Positions 1-10,940 are shown, numbered from the stretch's first letter. The stretch: 43,973 bases of DNA from Zoogloea sp. (GCA_009026175.1 WBTZ01000023.1:1-43973); one strand, 5' to 3'. The notes: a model not told the origin generated them from the letters alone. Numbers and translations are program-made.

Positions 1-595
1 AGCGTCCGGGGGGCGGGGCCACGACACCCATCGAGATGATGTACTTGAGGGCTTCATCCACGCTCATGTCCAGCTCGATGGCGTCCTTGCGGGGCAGCAT
101 CAGGAAGAAGCCGGAGGTCGGGTTGGGCGTGGTGGGCACATACACGCTGACGTAGTCGCCCCCCAGGTGGTGGGCAGCGTCACCGCCGGGCGCGCCGGTC
201 TGGAAGCCGATGGTCCACATGCCCTCGCGGGGGTACTGGATGAGCAGGGCCTTGCGGAAGGCCTGGCCATTGCTCGACAACAGGGTGTCGGAGACCTGCT
301 TGACGCTGTAGTAGATGGACTTGACCACCGGGATTCGCGACAGCAGCCCTTCCCAGAAACGGACCATGCGCTGGCCGACGAAGTTGGCGGCGGCCAGGCC
401 GGTGATCAGGATCAGCAGCAGGGATACGACAACCCCGATGCCCGGTACGTGGAAGCCGAACAGGGCATCGGGCCGGGCTGCTGCAGGGGCCAGCAGAAGG
501 ATCTGGTCGAGGGTGTTGATGATCCAGGCCAGCACCACGAAGGTGATGACCACCGGGATCCAGATCAGCAGTCCGGTGACAAAGTATTTTTTCAT
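1..595 (-). CDS. DUF502 family membrane protein (3' end outside window)
   Basis: The reading frame starts at an ATG at 595 on the minus strand with MKKYFVTGLLIWIPVVITF and is still open at the window edge, so the C-terminus is missing. Two membrane segments are visible: about residues 5-30, and about 50-75 around a GIGVVVSLLLILITGL stretch. Between and after them come the family's recognisable LLSRIPVVKSIYYSVKQ and YVPTTPNPTSGFFLMLP segments. DUF502 proteins are small integral inner-membrane proteins of unknown function. In many betaproteobacteria they sit just upstream of aspS in an FmdB-DUF502-aspS order; that is family knowledge, and aspS itself is not in the window. The FmdB-type gene lies 26 bp upstream on the same strand, so the two are probably cotranscribed. 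Confidence 0.85.
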   Translation of the reverse strand, partial: MKKYFVTGLLIWIPVVITFVVLAWIINTLDQILLLAPAAARPDALFGFHVPGIGVVVSLLLILITGLAAANFVGQRMVRFWEGLLSRIPVVKSIYYSVKQVSDTLLSSNGQAFRKALLIQYPREGMWTIGFQTGAPGGDAAHHLGGDYVSVYVPTTPNPTSGFFLMLPRKDAIELDMSVDEALKYIISMGVVAPPPGR

Positions 596-621
596 TCAGC
601 AGCGTACGCGCGCGTCGTCCC

Positions 622-891
622 TCAGTGACAGGCGCAACTGCCGCCACAGGGCGTGGCAGCCGGAGCCGCTTCGGCCTTGGGAGCCTCGGTCTTCGGGCTG
701 GACCCGCTGCCACCCTTGAAGTCGGTGGCATACCAGCCACTGCCCTTGAGCTGGAAGCCGGCAGCAGAGATCTGCTTGGCGTAGGCTTCCGCGCCACAGG
801 CGGGGCAGGTGGTGAGCGCGGGGTCGCTCATTTTCTGAAGATGGTCTTTTTGGTGGCCGCAGGCGGTGCAGCGATACTCGTAGATAGGCAT
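622..891 (-). CDS. FmdB-type zinc ribbon regulatory protein
   Basis: An 89-residue protein that begins MPIYEYRCTACGH, the hallmark of the FmdB/CxxC_CxxC_SSSS family. The first Cys pair is CTAC near residues 8-11 and the second is CPAC near 31-34, which together form a zinc ribbon. The tail is low in complexity (Gly, Ser, Lys, Ala, Pro) and ends in CGGSCACH, adding extra potential metal ligands. I chose the ATG at 891 over an upstream in-frame start because the family begins at MPIYEY and a GGAG ribosome binding site precedes it. Members are annotated as putative regulatory proteins after the Methylophilus FmdB; the true function is not settled. It probably forms an operon with the DUF502 gene downstream. 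Confidence 0.88.
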   Translation of the reverse strand: MPIYEYRCTACGHQKDHLQKMSDPALTTCPACGAEAYAKQISAAGFQLKGSGWYATDFKGGSGSSPKTEAPKAEAAPAATPCGGSCACH

Positions 892-1002
892 GACGAGCTC
901 CGGGAAGTCAATGGGACGAAGTTTAGCGCATCGCAACATCGGGCGAAACAGACCCGCTTCTGCGCAGTTGGGGGCGGGCCCCCGGATTTCAAGTCGTCCG
1001 GG

Positions 1003-1851
1003 TCAGAGCATGCCCAGATAGGCCTCCGTGAGCGCATTGCCCCAGTACAGGGAAAGCAGGCCGGCGGCGGCGAGATAGGGGCCGAAGGGAATCGGGTTCT
1101 CGCGCCCATGGCTGCGGAACAGGATCAGGGCGATGCCGACCACGGCTCCGACCAGGGAGGACAGGAGGATGGTCAGGGGCAGGACCTGCCAGCCGAGCCA
1201 GGCACCGATGGCCGCAAGCAGCTTGAAGTCTCCGTAACCCATGCCTTCCTTGCCGGTGGTGAGCTTGAACAGCCAGAACACCGACCAGAGGGTGAGGTAG
1301 CCGGCAGCGGCGCCGACCACGGCGCTGGAAATGTCGGTGAAGGTGCCGGCGAGGTTGAACAGCAGTCCGCACCACAGCAGGGGCAGGGTGATGCTGTCGG
1401 GGAGCAGCTGGGTGTCGAGGTCGATGAAGCACAGGGCAATCAGCGCCCACAGGAACACCAGGGCACCGATGCCTGCCGGGCCAAAGCCGAAGTGGGCGGC
1501 GGTGAAGCCGGACAGGGCAGCACAGAGGATCTCCACGAGGGGGTAGCGCATCCCGATGGGCGCTGCGCAATGGCGGCAGCGCCCCCCTTGCATGACATAG
1601 CTGAGGACCGGGATGTTCTCGAGCGCGCCGATCAGGTGGCCGCAATGGGGGCAGCGGGAGCGGGGGGTCGCCAGGTTGAAGCGCGGGCTCTCGGCGGGGG
1701 GCTCGCCCCGCAGGGCGGCCGCTTCGGCCTGCCACTCGCGCTCCATCATCACCGGCAGGCGATGGATGACCACATTGAGGAAACTCCCCACGAAGAGGCC
1801 CAGCAGGGTGCAGACCGCCACGAAGACCAGCGGGTAGGTAAAGGCTTCCAT
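1003..1851 (-). CDS. pilD: Prepilin peptidase / N-methyltransferase PilD
   Basis: A 282-residue inner-membrane aspartic protease (family A24) that cleaves the leader of type IV prepilins and methylates the new N-terminal Phe. The N-terminal domain shows GSFLNVVIHRLP and then the four-cysteine motif CPHC...CRHC (about residues 66-95). The catalytic aspartates lie in FIDLDTQLLPD (about 145) and in GMGYGDFKLL (about 205). The length and the eight or so hydrophobic segments are normal for the family. It is the last gene of a pilB-pilC-pilD run on the minus strand, separated from pilC by only 8 bp. Many betaproteobacteria have coaE and zapD next; here an FmdB-type gene follows instead. Confidence 0.96.
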   Translation of the reverse strand: MEAFTYPLVFVAVCTLLGLFVGSFLNVVIHRLPVMMEREWQAEAAALRGEPPAESPRFNLATPRSRCPHCGHLIGALENIPVLSYVMQGGRCRHCAAPIGMRYPLVEILCAALSGFTAAHFGFGPAGIGALVFLWALIALCFIDLDTQLLPDSITLPLLWCGLLFNLAGTFTDISSAVVGAAAGYLTLWSVFWLFKLTTGKEGMGYGDFKLLAAIGAWLGWQVLPLTILLSSLVGAVVGIALILFRSHGRENPIPFGPYLAAAGLLSLYWGNALTEAYLGML

Positions 1852-1859
1852 GCTGAATC

Positions 1860-3104
1860 TCAGCCGACGACGGCGCCCAGCTTGAAGATGGGCAGGTACA
1901 TGGCGACGACCAGCCCGCCGATGACGACGCCCAGGAAGACCATGATGAGGGGCTCCAGCAGCTGGCTCAGGCCGGCCACGGCATCATCCACCTCGCGTTC
2001 GAAGAAGTCCGCGACCTTGCTCAGCATGGAGTCGAGCTGGCCCGATTCCTCGCCGATGGAGACCATCTGCACCACCATGGTGGGGAAGACATGCACGTTC
2101 TGCATGGCTACCGTGAGGCTTGTACCCGTGCTGACGTCGGACTGGATCTGCTTGGTGGCGTTCTTGTAGACCACGTTGCCCGCAGCGCCACCGACCGAGT
2201 CGAGGGCTTCCACGAGGGGGACGCCGGCGGCGAACATGGTGGACAGGGTGCGCGTCCAGCGGGCGATGGTGGCCTTCCGGATCACGTCGCCGATGACCGG
2301 GATCTGCAGGATCAGGCGGTCCACGCTGGCCTGCATGGCGGTGGAGCGCTTGTAGGTGGCCGCCACCCCAAATATCGTGCCGGCGATGATGCCGAAGCCG
2401 AGGTACCAGTACTGGACGAAGAAGTCGGAGATCGCGATGACGAACATGGTCGGCGCTGGCAGGTCGGCGCCGAAGCTGGAGAAGACCTTCTTGAACTCGG
2501 GCACGACGAACAGCATCATCACCGCGATGACCAGGGCCGCCACCACCACCACCGCGATGGGGTAGAACATGGCGGACTTGATCTTGGACTTGATGGCCAG
2601 GATCTTTTCCTTGTAGGTCGCCAGGCGATCCAGCAGGGAGTCGAGAATACCGGCCTGTTCGCCGGCGGCCACGAGGTTGCAGAAGAGTGCGTCGAAGTGC
2701 ACCGGATGGCGGCGGAAGGCCTGGGACAGGCTGCTGCCGGTCTCCACGTTGGCACGCACGTCGTTGAGCAGGCGGGCCAGGGACGGGTTGCCGCAGCCCT
2801 TGATGGCAATGTCGAAGGACTGCAGCAGCGGCACGCCGGAGCGCATCATGGTGGACAGCTGCCGGGTGAACAGGGCGATGTCCTTGTCGGTGATCTTCTT
2901 GCCGCGGGAGAAGGTCTGCTTGCGGATCTTGTGGGTCAGGATGCCCTGCCGCCGCAGGATGGTCTGCACGACGGTTTCCGTGGCCGCCCGCATCTCGCCG
3001 CGGATGATCTTGCCCGTCTTGTCCTTGCCTTCCCAGACGAACATGTGTTCCCGGGCAGCGCCGGCGGCCCGGGCGGGGGCTTTCTTGTTGGTTGCAGTGG
3101 CCAT
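1860..3104 (-). CDS. pilC: Type IV pilus inner-membrane platform protein PilC
   Basis: A 414-residue protein of the T2SSF/PilC family, the polytopic inner-membrane platform on which the PilB and PilT motors act. An N-terminal cytoplasmic segment (FVWEGKDKTGKIIRGEMRA) precedes two repeated GspF domains. The first, around residues 75-200, contains FTRQLSTMMRSGVPLLQSF. The second, around residues 275-400, contains WTRTLSTMFAAGVPLVEAL. Three membrane segments follow the usual positions. I chose the ATG at 3104; a TTG one codon earlier is also possible. The gene sits 22 bp downstream of pilB and 8 bp upstream of pilD, so the three are almost certainly one transcript. Confidence 0.96.
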   Translation of the reverse strand: MATATNKKAPARAAGAAREHMFVWEGKDKTGKIIRGEMRAATETVVQTILRRQGILTHKIRKQTFSRGKKITDKDIALFTRQLSTMMRSGVPLLQSFDIAIKGCGNPSLARLLNDVRANVETGSSLSQAFRRHPVHFDALFCNLVAAGEQAGILDSLLDRLATYKEKILAIKSKIKSAMFYPIAVVVVAALVIAVMMLFVVPEFKKVFSSFGADLPAPTMFVIAISDFFVQYWYLGFGIIAGTIFGVAATYKRSTAMQASVDRLILQIPVIGDVIRKATIARWTRTLSTMFAAGVPLVEALDSVGGAAGNVVYKNATKQIQSDVSTGTSLTVAMQNVHVFPTMVVQMVSIGEESGQLDSMLSKVADFFEREVDDAVAGLSQLLEPLIMVFLGVVIGGLVVAMYLPIFKLGAVVG

Positions 3105-3126
3105 CAATCGTTTCCGCGTGAAGCTA

Positions 3127-4842
<1,716 letters not shown>

Positions 4843-4930
4843 GCCGTGGCGTCGAAAGGGGAGTCGGCCGGAATATCCCGTCGATCATGCCGTCAGGCGA
4901 CGGGCTTGTAAAGCTGCGATGACATGACGC

Positions 4931-6208
4931 TTACTGGCCATCGGTCTTCGGCCGGAAGATGCGGGCGGTCTTGATGCGCCGGTTTTCTGCCTGCAGCACC
5001 TCGATCGCCACGCCGGCGATCTTGACCGATACGCCGGACTCCGGGATGTCCTGCAGATGTTCGAGGATCAGTCCGTTGAGGGTCTTGGGGCCTTCCACGG
5101 GCAGATTGAGTTCCAGCTTGCGGTTGAGGGTGCGCAGGTGCTGCCCCCCGTCGGCGATGACGCAGCCCTGGGGGTCCCAGTGCAGGCGGTCGCTGGCGTC
5201 GTGGGTGCTGGTGGTGAACTTGCCGATCAGCTCCTCGATGATGTCCTCGAGGGTGACGAGCCCGAGCAGTTCGCCGTATTCGTCCACCACCAGTCCGAGG
5301 CGCTCCCGGTTCTCCTGGAAGAACTGCAGCTGGGAATAGACCGGAGTGCTGGCAGGGATGAAGTAGGGGCGGGTGAGCATCTCCCGGATGTCGGCCATGT
5401 TCAGCTGGCGGTCGAGGGTCTGGCCGAGGATGCGGCGCACATGCAGGACGCCGATGACCGCGTTCATGTCGCCATCGAAGACCGGCTGGCGGGTGTGATA
5501 GCAGGTGCCGAGGTGCCGTTCGATGATGTCCATCGGATCGGCGGCGTTGATGGCCTCGATCTGGCTGCGCGGCGTCATCACGTCCTCGACCGTGATGTCC
5601 TCAAGCTCGAACAGGTTGAGCAGGATGCTGCGGTGCTTGGGCGGGATGAAGGCCCCGGACTCAAGCACCAGGGTGCGTAGTTCTTCGGTGGACAAGCCCT
5701 GGGCGTCCTCGCCGGCCTTGTCATGCAGGCGCAGCAGGCGCAGCAGCCCGGCGACGAACAGGTTGATGAACCAGACGACGAAGTAGAGGCCGCGCAACAA
5801 CGCTGTCAGCGGGTAGCTGACGATGCAGGCGAGACGATTGGCGTGGTTGGCGCCGATCACCTTGGGTGTGATCTCGGAAAACACGAGAATCAGGAAGGTG
5901 ACGACCAGGGTGCTGATGCCCAGCACCCATTCCTCACTGCCGAAGAGCTGGATCGTGATGACGCTGACCAGGGTGGCGGCCGCGGCGTTCACGAGGTTGT
6001 TGCACAGCAGGATGATGCCCAGCAGCTTGTCCGTCTTGCCGAGCAGCTCGAGGGCCAGGCGGGCGCCGCGGGAGCCCTGCTGGGCGGCGGAGCGCAAGCG
6101 ATAGCGGTTGGCCGCCATCATGGATGTCTCGGCCATCGAGAAGAAACCCGACAGGGCCAGCAGTGTTGCCAGGATTGCCGACTGGGCGGAGAGGGGGATG
6201 CTGTTCAA
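4931..6208 (-). CDS. CorC/HlyC-type membrane protein with DUF21 and CBS domains
   Basis: A protein of about 425 residues. An N-terminal DUF21 (CNNM) membrane domain with three or four segments covers roughly residues 1-190. A CBS pair follows at about 205-330, marked by EDVMTPRSQIEAI and LGLVVDEYGELLGLVTLEDI. A CorC_HlyC domain occupies the last 80 residues. Homologues are implicated in Mg2+/Co2+ efflux or resistance, and some were first labelled haemolysins; the substrate cannot be read from sequence. No ATG fits the family N-terminus. I place the start at a TTG at 6208, giving NSIPLSAQ after the initiator; the first in-frame ATG upstream (6310) adds 34 residues that look non-coding and overlap the next gene. 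The Shine-Dalgarno signal is weak. Confidence 0.88.
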   Translation of the reverse strand: MNSIPLSAQSAILATLLALSGFFSMAETSMMAANRYRLRSAAQQGSRGARLALELLGKTDKLLGIILLCNNLVNAAAATLVSVITIQLFGSEEWVLGISTLVVTFLILVFSEITPKVIGANHANRLACIVSYPLTALLRGLYFVVWFINLFVAGLLRLLRLHDKAGEDAQGLSTEELRTLVLESGAFIPPKHRSILLNLFELEDITVEDVMTPRSQIEAINAADPMDIIERHLGTCYHTRQPVFDGDMNAVIGVLHVRRILGQTLDRQLNMADIREMLTRPYFIPASTPVYSQLQFFQENRERLGLVVDEYGELLGLVTLEDIIEELIGKFTTSTHDASDRLHWDPQGCVIADGGQHLRTLNRKLELNLPVEGPKTLNGLILEHLQDIPESGVSVKIAGVAIEVLQAENRRIKTARIFRPKTDGQ

Positions 6209-6260
6209 GCGGCTGGGATGGAATGACTCGCGTCGAGTATTCAGCCCGGGTCCGGCCTTG

Positions 6261-7088
6261 TCAAGCCGGGCGGGCCAGCAGCACCTCGGCGACGAAGCGG
6301 CTCCCGACATAGGCCAGCATCAGGGCGGCGAAACCCGCGAGGGTCCAGTACAGCGCCTTCTTGCCGCGCCATCCCCAGGCGTGCCGTCCCACCAGCAGGC
6401 TGCCGAACAGGACCCAGGAGATGATGGCAAAGACCGTTTTGTGGTCAAAGCGGAAAGCCTTGCCGAACAGGGCTTCGGAAAACAGGATGCCGGAGCCCAC
6501 TGTGAGGGTGAGCAGCACGAAGGCGATGCCGATCAGCCGGAACAGCAGGGTTTCCATGGTCAGCAGCGGCGGCAGGGAGGCGAAGGCGCGGGTCAGCCGT
6601 GCCCCGTGCAGGCGGCGTTCTGCCACGGCCATCAGGGTGGCGTGCAGCGCCGCCAGGGTGAACAGGCTGTAGGCCAGCATGGCGACAACGAAGTGGGCCC
6701 GGAACAGCGGCGAGCTGGTGTTGGCCAGCAGATGCTGGTCCGGGAAGAAGGCGGGGAGCAGGGCGCAGACCGCCGCGGCCGGCATGGCCAGGGTCTGCAG
6801 TCCTTCCAGGCGGGCGTAGAGGCTCTCGATCCAGTAGAACAGCATGGCCAGCCACAGCATCAGCGACAGCGCCACACTGAAGCCGAAGTGGATCCCGCTG
6901 CCCGAGAAGAACACGCTGTGCAGCGAAAAGCCGTGCGCCACCAGGGCGCCGAGCATGACGATACGTTCCCACGGAAGGAGTCCCTGGCGTGGCGCCTTGG
7001 TGGGGGCGAGCCAGCGGCTGTGCCAGAAATGCACGCCAAGCAGGGCGTACAGGGACGCAGGGAGCAGATGAAGTAGAATCGCGGCCAT
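6261..7088 (-). CDS. YpjD/CcsA-like cytochrome c assembly membrane protein
   Basis: A 275-residue, almost entirely hydrophobic protein with about eight membrane segments. It matches the short cytochrome c assembly (CcsA/HemX-like) family known in proteobacteria as YpjD. It begins MAAILLHLLPASLYALLGVHFW and ends with the conserved WVLFGSLLVGRHAWGWRGKKA region and a final helix. In betaproteobacteria this gene is commonly divergent from or next to ffh, as here: ffh starts 39 bp away on the other strand. It is distinct from the full-length CcsA at 12411-13550, which carries the tryptophan-rich haem-handling motif. Its exact role is unproven; a link to haem or cation handling is inferred from the family. 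Confidence 0.85.
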   Translation of the reverse strand: MAAILLHLLPASLYALLGVHFWHSRWLAPTKAPRQGLLPWERIVMLGALVAHGFSLHSVFFSGSGIHFGFSVALSLMLWLAMLFYWIESLYARLEGLQTLAMPAAAVCALLPAFFPDQHLLANTSSPLFRAHFVVAMLAYSLFTLAALHATLMAVAERRLHGARLTRAFASLPPLLTMETLLFRLIGIAFVLLTLTVGSGILFSEALFGKAFRFDHKTVFAIISWVLFGSLLVGRHAWGWRGKKALYWTLAGFAALMLAYVGSRFVAEVLLARPA

Positions 7089-7126
7089 CTTTCAAGTTTA
7101 CTCCAAGGCCTCGGTCACGAACCATC

Positions 7127-8488
7127 ATGCTGGATAACCTTACTACCCGCCTTGCCAAAGTCGTCAAGACCCTCCGCGGTCAGGCGCGCCTCACCGATGA
7201 CAACATTCAGGAAGCCCTGCGCGAAGTCCGTATGGCCTTGCTGGAGGCCGACGTGGCCCTGCCGGTGGTCAAGGACTTCATCGCGCGGGTCAAGGAAAAG
7301 GCCGTCGGGACCGAGGTGCTCAGCTCCCTGACCCCGGGCCAGGCCCTGGTGGGCGTGGTGCACAAGGAGCTGACCGACCTGATGGGGGGCGCCCACAGCG
7401 GCCTCAACCTGGCCACCCAGCCGCCGGCCATCATCCTGATGGCGGGTCTGCAGGGCGCCGGCAAGACCACCACCACCGGCAAGCTCGGCAAGATGCTGGT
7501 CGAGCGCATGAAGAAGAAGGTGCTGGCGGTATCCACCGACATCTACCGCCCTGCCGCCATCGCCCAGTTGCAGACCGTGTCCGAGCAGGCCGGCATCGAG
7601 TTCTTCCCGTCGACGCCGGACCAGAAGCCGGTGGACATTGCCCGCGCCGCGGTGGATTACGCCCGCCGCCACTACATGGACGTGCTGCTGGTGGATACGG
7701 CCGGCCGCCTCGCCATCGACCAGGTGATGATGGAGGAGATCCAGGCGCTGCATGCGGCCGTCAATCCCATCGAGACCCTGTTTGTCGTGGACGCCATGCT
7801 CGGCCAGGATGCGGTCAATACCGCCCGGGCCTTCAACGAGGCGCTGCCCCTCACCGGCGTGGTGCTGACCAAGCTCGACGGCGACGCCCGCGGTGGTGCG
7901 GCCCTGTCGGTGCGCCATGTCACCGGCAAGCCCCTCAAGTTCGCCGGTGTGGGCGAAAAGCTGGCCGGGCTCGAAGAGTTTCACCCGGAGCGGATGGCCA
8001 GCCGGATCCTCGGCATGGGCGACATCCTGTCCCTGGTGGAGGATGCGCGCCGGGGCGTCGACGAGGAAAAGGCCAAGGAATTCGCCCAGAAGCTCAAGAG
8101 CGGCAAGGGCTTCGACCTCAATGACTTCAAGGATCAGCTGGGCCAGATGAAGAAGATGGGCGGCCTCTCCAGCCTGCTCGACAAGCTGCCGGCCCAGTTC
8201 GCCCAGGCGGCAGGCCAGCTGCAGGGCGGCGTGGAGGACAAGGCGGTGCGCCGCATCGAGGGCATCATCAACTCCATGACGCCGGCCGAGCGGGCCAAGC
8301 CCGAGCTCCTGAAGGCTTCCCGCAAGCGCCGTATTGCGGCGGGCTCGGGGGTGACGGTGCAGGAGGTCAATCGCCTGCTCAACCAGTTCGAGCAGACCCA
8401 GAAGATGATGAAGCAGTTTTCCAAGGGGGGCATGCAGAAGATGATGCGTGCCATGAAGGGGCTGATGCCCGGTGGCGGCCTGCGCTGA
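7127..8488 (+). CDS. ffh: Signal recognition particle protein Ffh
   Basis: A 453-residue SRP54-type GTPase that binds 4.5S RNA and hydrophobic signal sequences and delivers nascent membrane proteins to FtsY. The helical N domain begins MLDNLTTRLAKVVKTLRG. The G domain carries GLQGAGKTTTTGKL (about 105-118), the I-box DIYRPAAIAQL, DTAGRL (G3) and TKLDGDARGG (G4). A methionine-rich M domain occupies the last 130 residues and ends MKQFSKGGMQKMMRAMKGLMPGG. The start at 7127 matches the family; upstream in-frame ATGs lie inside the divergent YpjD gene. A GC-rich inverted repeat without a T-tract follows the stop. Confidence 0.98.
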   Translation: MLDNLTTRLAKVVKTLRGQARLTDDNIQEALREVRMALLEADVALPVVKDFIARVKEKAVGTEVLSSLTPGQALVGVVHKELTDLMGGAHSGLNLATQPPAIILMAGLQGAGKTTTTGKLGKMLVERMKKKVLAVSTDIYRPAAIAQLQTVSEQAGIEFFPSTPDQKPVDIARAAVDYARRHYMDVLLVDTAGRLAIDQVMMEEIQALHAAVNPIETLFVVDAMLGQDAVNTARAFNEALPLTGVVLTKLDGDARGGAALSVRHVTGKPLKFAGVGEKLAGLEEFHPERMASRILGMGDILSLVEDARRGVDEEKAKEFAQKLKSGKGFDLNDFKDQLGQMKKMGGLSSLLDKLPAQFAQAAGQLQGGVEDKAVRRIEGIINSMTPAERAKPELLKASRKRRIAAGSGVTVQEVNRLLNQFEQTQKMMKQFSKGGMQKMMRAMKGLMPGGGLR

Positions 8489-8585
8489 TACAGGTTTGCC
8501 GTGACAGACGGGGCGCCGAGGCCCCCGGCCCGCCCCGACGCAGCGGCCGGCAGCGGTTCCACCGGATCCGGGAGGGGCGCAGAGG

Positions 8586-10097
8586 ATGCACGAAGCAGGG
8601 GCTGATGCATGCGATGTCGGGGGCTCCGACGGGGATCGCCAGCGGCATGATTGCGAGGTGTGCTACCGCGCCGTCTTCCGGGCGGTGCCGGAGCCGGTCC
8701 TGGTGGCCGACAGCGCCGGGCTGATCGTCGATGCCAATCCGGCAGCTCACGACCTGTATGGCCTTGGTGCCGGCAGCCTGCCCGGACTGTCGCTGGCGGA
8801 CCTCTTCGCCTGGACCCCGGAGACCTTCAGCGGCCGCCCGCAGCGCCTGAGCGCGGGGCCGCATCGTCGCCGGGACGGCCGGCGCTTCCTGGGCGAGGCG
8901 GTGCTGTCCTACATCGATCGCTTCCCCAGGGGGGTGGTGATCCTGGTCATCCGCAACGTCACCGAAACGCTGGAGGCCCATTCCCGCCTCGAAGAAGCGG
9001 AGGAGCGTTGGCGATTTGCCCTGGATGGTGCAGGGGATGGTGTCTGGGACTGGTCCCTGGAAAGCGGCGAGATCGAAGTCAGTTCATCCTTCCGGGCGTT
9101 GATCGGATGGCCGGAGGCTGTGCGCCTGCGGCGTGGCGACATCTGGCCGGGGCGTCTCCATCCGGACGATGTCAGGGGAACGATGGCGGCTTTTGCGGCC
9201 CATCTGGCCGGGGCCCGGCCGATCACCGAGGCTGAGTTCAGGCTGCGTCTGGAAGATGGTTCCTACCGCTGGGTGGCCCTGCGCGGGCGGGTCATGGAGA
9301 GGGGGGGCGACGGATTGCCCACGCGCATGATCGGCACGGTCCGGGATGTCCATGAGCGCTATCTCGGGGCCGAACGGGAAAAGCGTCAGCAGCAGGAGCT
9401 GGAGCGTGCCGCGCGCCTGATTCATGTGGGGGAGATGGCCTCTTCCCTGGCCCACGAGCTCAACCAGCCGCTCACGGCTTTGCGCAACTTCAGCGCGGTG
9501 GCGCTGCGGCGCCTGGACGAAGCGGGGCCGCTGGACGAGCGGCTGAGGGAGCCGCTCAAGATGATCGCCGAACAGGCGCTGCGGGCCGGGGCGATCGTCA
9601 ATCAGGTACGCAGCTTCGCGCGCAAGGGCGGGGGGCAGGCCGGCCCGGTGGCGCTCAACGAGGTCGTGCGCAGCGTGCTCCGCTTCATGGAGTTCGAGAC
9701 CCGCGCCCATGCCGTGCAATGCGTGCTGGAACTGGATGATGCGCTCCCCGCGGTGCAGGCGGACCAGGTGCAGATGGAGCAGGTGGTGAGCAATCTGATC
9801 AAGAACGGCATCGACGCCATGCACGGCGTGCCGTCCGGGAGGATCCTGCGCATCCGCTCCCGCTCCCTGCCCGACGCCACGGTGGAGCTGGCGGTGAGCG
9901 ATTCGGGCGAGGGCCTTGCCGAAGCCGTGCGGGCGGATCCCTTTGCGCCCTTTGCCACGACCAAGCCCGATGGGGTCGGCCTCGGGCTGGCCATTTGCCG
10001 CAGCATTGTCGAGAACCATGGCGGACGTTTGTGGGTCGACAGCAGCAGTGCTGCCGGAACCTGCTTTTGCTTCTCCCTGCCGGTGGTTCGTGTCTGA
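8586..10097 (+). CDS. PAS-domain sensor histidine kinase (FixL-like architecture)
   Basis: A 503-residue kinase with no membrane segment, so it probably senses a cytoplasmic cue. The first PAS domain lies at about 26-125 (FRAVPEPVLVADSAGLIVDANPAA). The second, PAS_3-like, lies at about 136-258 and ends with the PAC segment IGTVRDVHERY. The phosphoacceptor is His290 in SLAHELNQPL. The HATPase domain has the N box NLIKNGIDAM, G1 DSGEGL and G2 GVGLGLAI. I see no obvious haem-binding signature in either PAS domain, so oxygen sensing cannot be claimed. A FixJ-type regulator starts 74 bp downstream and is the likely partner. The start at 8586 has a purine-rich GGAGGGG upstream. Confidence 0.93.
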   Translation: MHEAGADACDVGGSDGDRQRHDCEVCYRAVFRAVPEPVLVADSAGLIVDANPAAHDLYGLGAGSLPGLSLADLFAWTPETFSGRPQRLSAGPHRRRDGRRFLGEAVLSYIDRFPRGVVILVIRNVTETLEAHSRLEEAEERWRFALDGAGDGVWDWSLESGEIEVSSSFRALIGWPEAVRLRRGDIWPGRLHPDDVRGTMAAFAAHLAGARPITEAEFRLRLEDGSYRWVALRGRVMERGGDGLPTRMIGTVRDVHERYLGAEREKRQQQELERAARLIHVGEMASSLAHELNQPLTALRNFSAVALRRLDEAGPLDERLREPLKMIAEQALRAGAIVNQVRSFARKGGGQAGPVALNEVVRSVLRFMEFETRAHAVQCVLELDDALPAVQADQVQMEQVVSNLIKNGIDAMHGVPSGRILRIRSRSLPDATVELAVSDSGEGLAEAVRADPFAPFATTKPDGVGLGLAICRSIVENHGGRLWVDSSSAAGTCFCFSLPVVRV

Positions 10098-10171
10098 GTT
10101 CCAGCTGTCCGGCACCGGCCCGGGCGTTGTTCGCAAAACAAGAAGATGCAGTCTCTCCGCAGGAGGTCGCC

Positions 10172-10807
10172 ATGAACGCTCCCCTCGTCTGTGTCGTTGA
10201 CGACGACGATGCCGTGCGCCTGTCCATCGGGCTGCTCGTTGAAACCCTCGGCTTTCCCGTGCGCTGTTTTGCCGGAGCGCTGGACCTGCTCGCAGACAGC
10301 GAGGCCCTGGAGCGGGCCTACTGCCTGGTGCTCGATGTGCGCATGCCGGGGCTCAGCGGGGTCGGCTTGCAGGAGCGGCTGGGGCGTCTCGGCTCTGTGA
10401 CCCCGATCATCTTCGTCTCCGCGCACGGGGACGTGCCGATGGTCGCCCGGGCGATGCGGGAGGGGGCATTCGATTTCTTGCAGAAGCCGTTCAACGAGCA
10501 GGTCCTGCTGGACCGTGTCCATGAGGCCGTGCAGGTGGCGGGGCGGCGACGGGCCGAAGCCGCCTGGCAGCAGGCCTTTCGCAGTCGTCTGGACGGGCTG
10601 ACCGTGCGTGAGCGGGATGTGCTCGACGGTATGACGGCGGGGCGTCTCAACAAGCAGATTGCCGAAGATCTCGGTATCAGCATGAAGACCGTGGAGCAGC
10701 ATCGGGCAAGAGTCATGGAAAAGCTGCAGGTCGAGTCCGTTGCGGAACTGGTTGCCCACGTGATCCGTGCGGCCAGGGGGCAGGACGGCATCCGGAGTGG
10801 TTTGTAA
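10172..10807 (+). CDS. FixJ/NarL-type response regulator
   Basis: A 211-residue two-domain regulator. The receiver domain has the acidic pocket VVDDDDAVR (about 8-16), the phosphorylated Asp55 in LVLDVRMPG and the conserved Lys105 in LQKPF. A LuxR-type helix-turn-helix covers about 142-185 (LTVRERDVLDGMTAGRLNK and onward). This is the FixJ/TodT/StyR layout. A perfect AGGAGG at 10161-10166 sets the start at 10172. It pairs with the PAS kinase immediately upstream. The phasin gene begins 133 bp downstream on the same strand; control of the phasin is possible but only inferred from proximity. Confidence 0.94.
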   Translation: MNAPLVCVVDDDDAVRLSIGLLVETLGFPVRCFAGALDLLADSEALERAYCLVLDVRMPGLSGVGLQERLGRLGSVTPIIFVSAHGDVPMVARAMREGAFDFLQKPFNEQVLLDRVHEAVQVAGRRRAEAAWQQAFRSRLDGLTVRERDVLDGMTAGRLNKQIAEDLGISMKTVEQHRARVMEKLQVESVAELVAHVIRAARGQDGIRSGL

Positions 10808-10940
10808 GGGTTTACCCTGGTTCCGTCCGGGGAAAGGCCGGATTCGCCCCGCATGGGCTCTTCGGCAGAATGGACGTTTCCGCTGGGCTGCAGGCCGCTG
10901 GAAGAGTGGGACAGTTTGATCAATGAACCAGGAGACGCGC

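Noticed and set aside
8509-8537. CGGGGCG/CGCCCCG inverted repeat after ffh as a terminator.
   Set aside because: There is no T-tract, and such GC inverted repeats are expected by chance in DNA of this composition. It may still pause polymerase.
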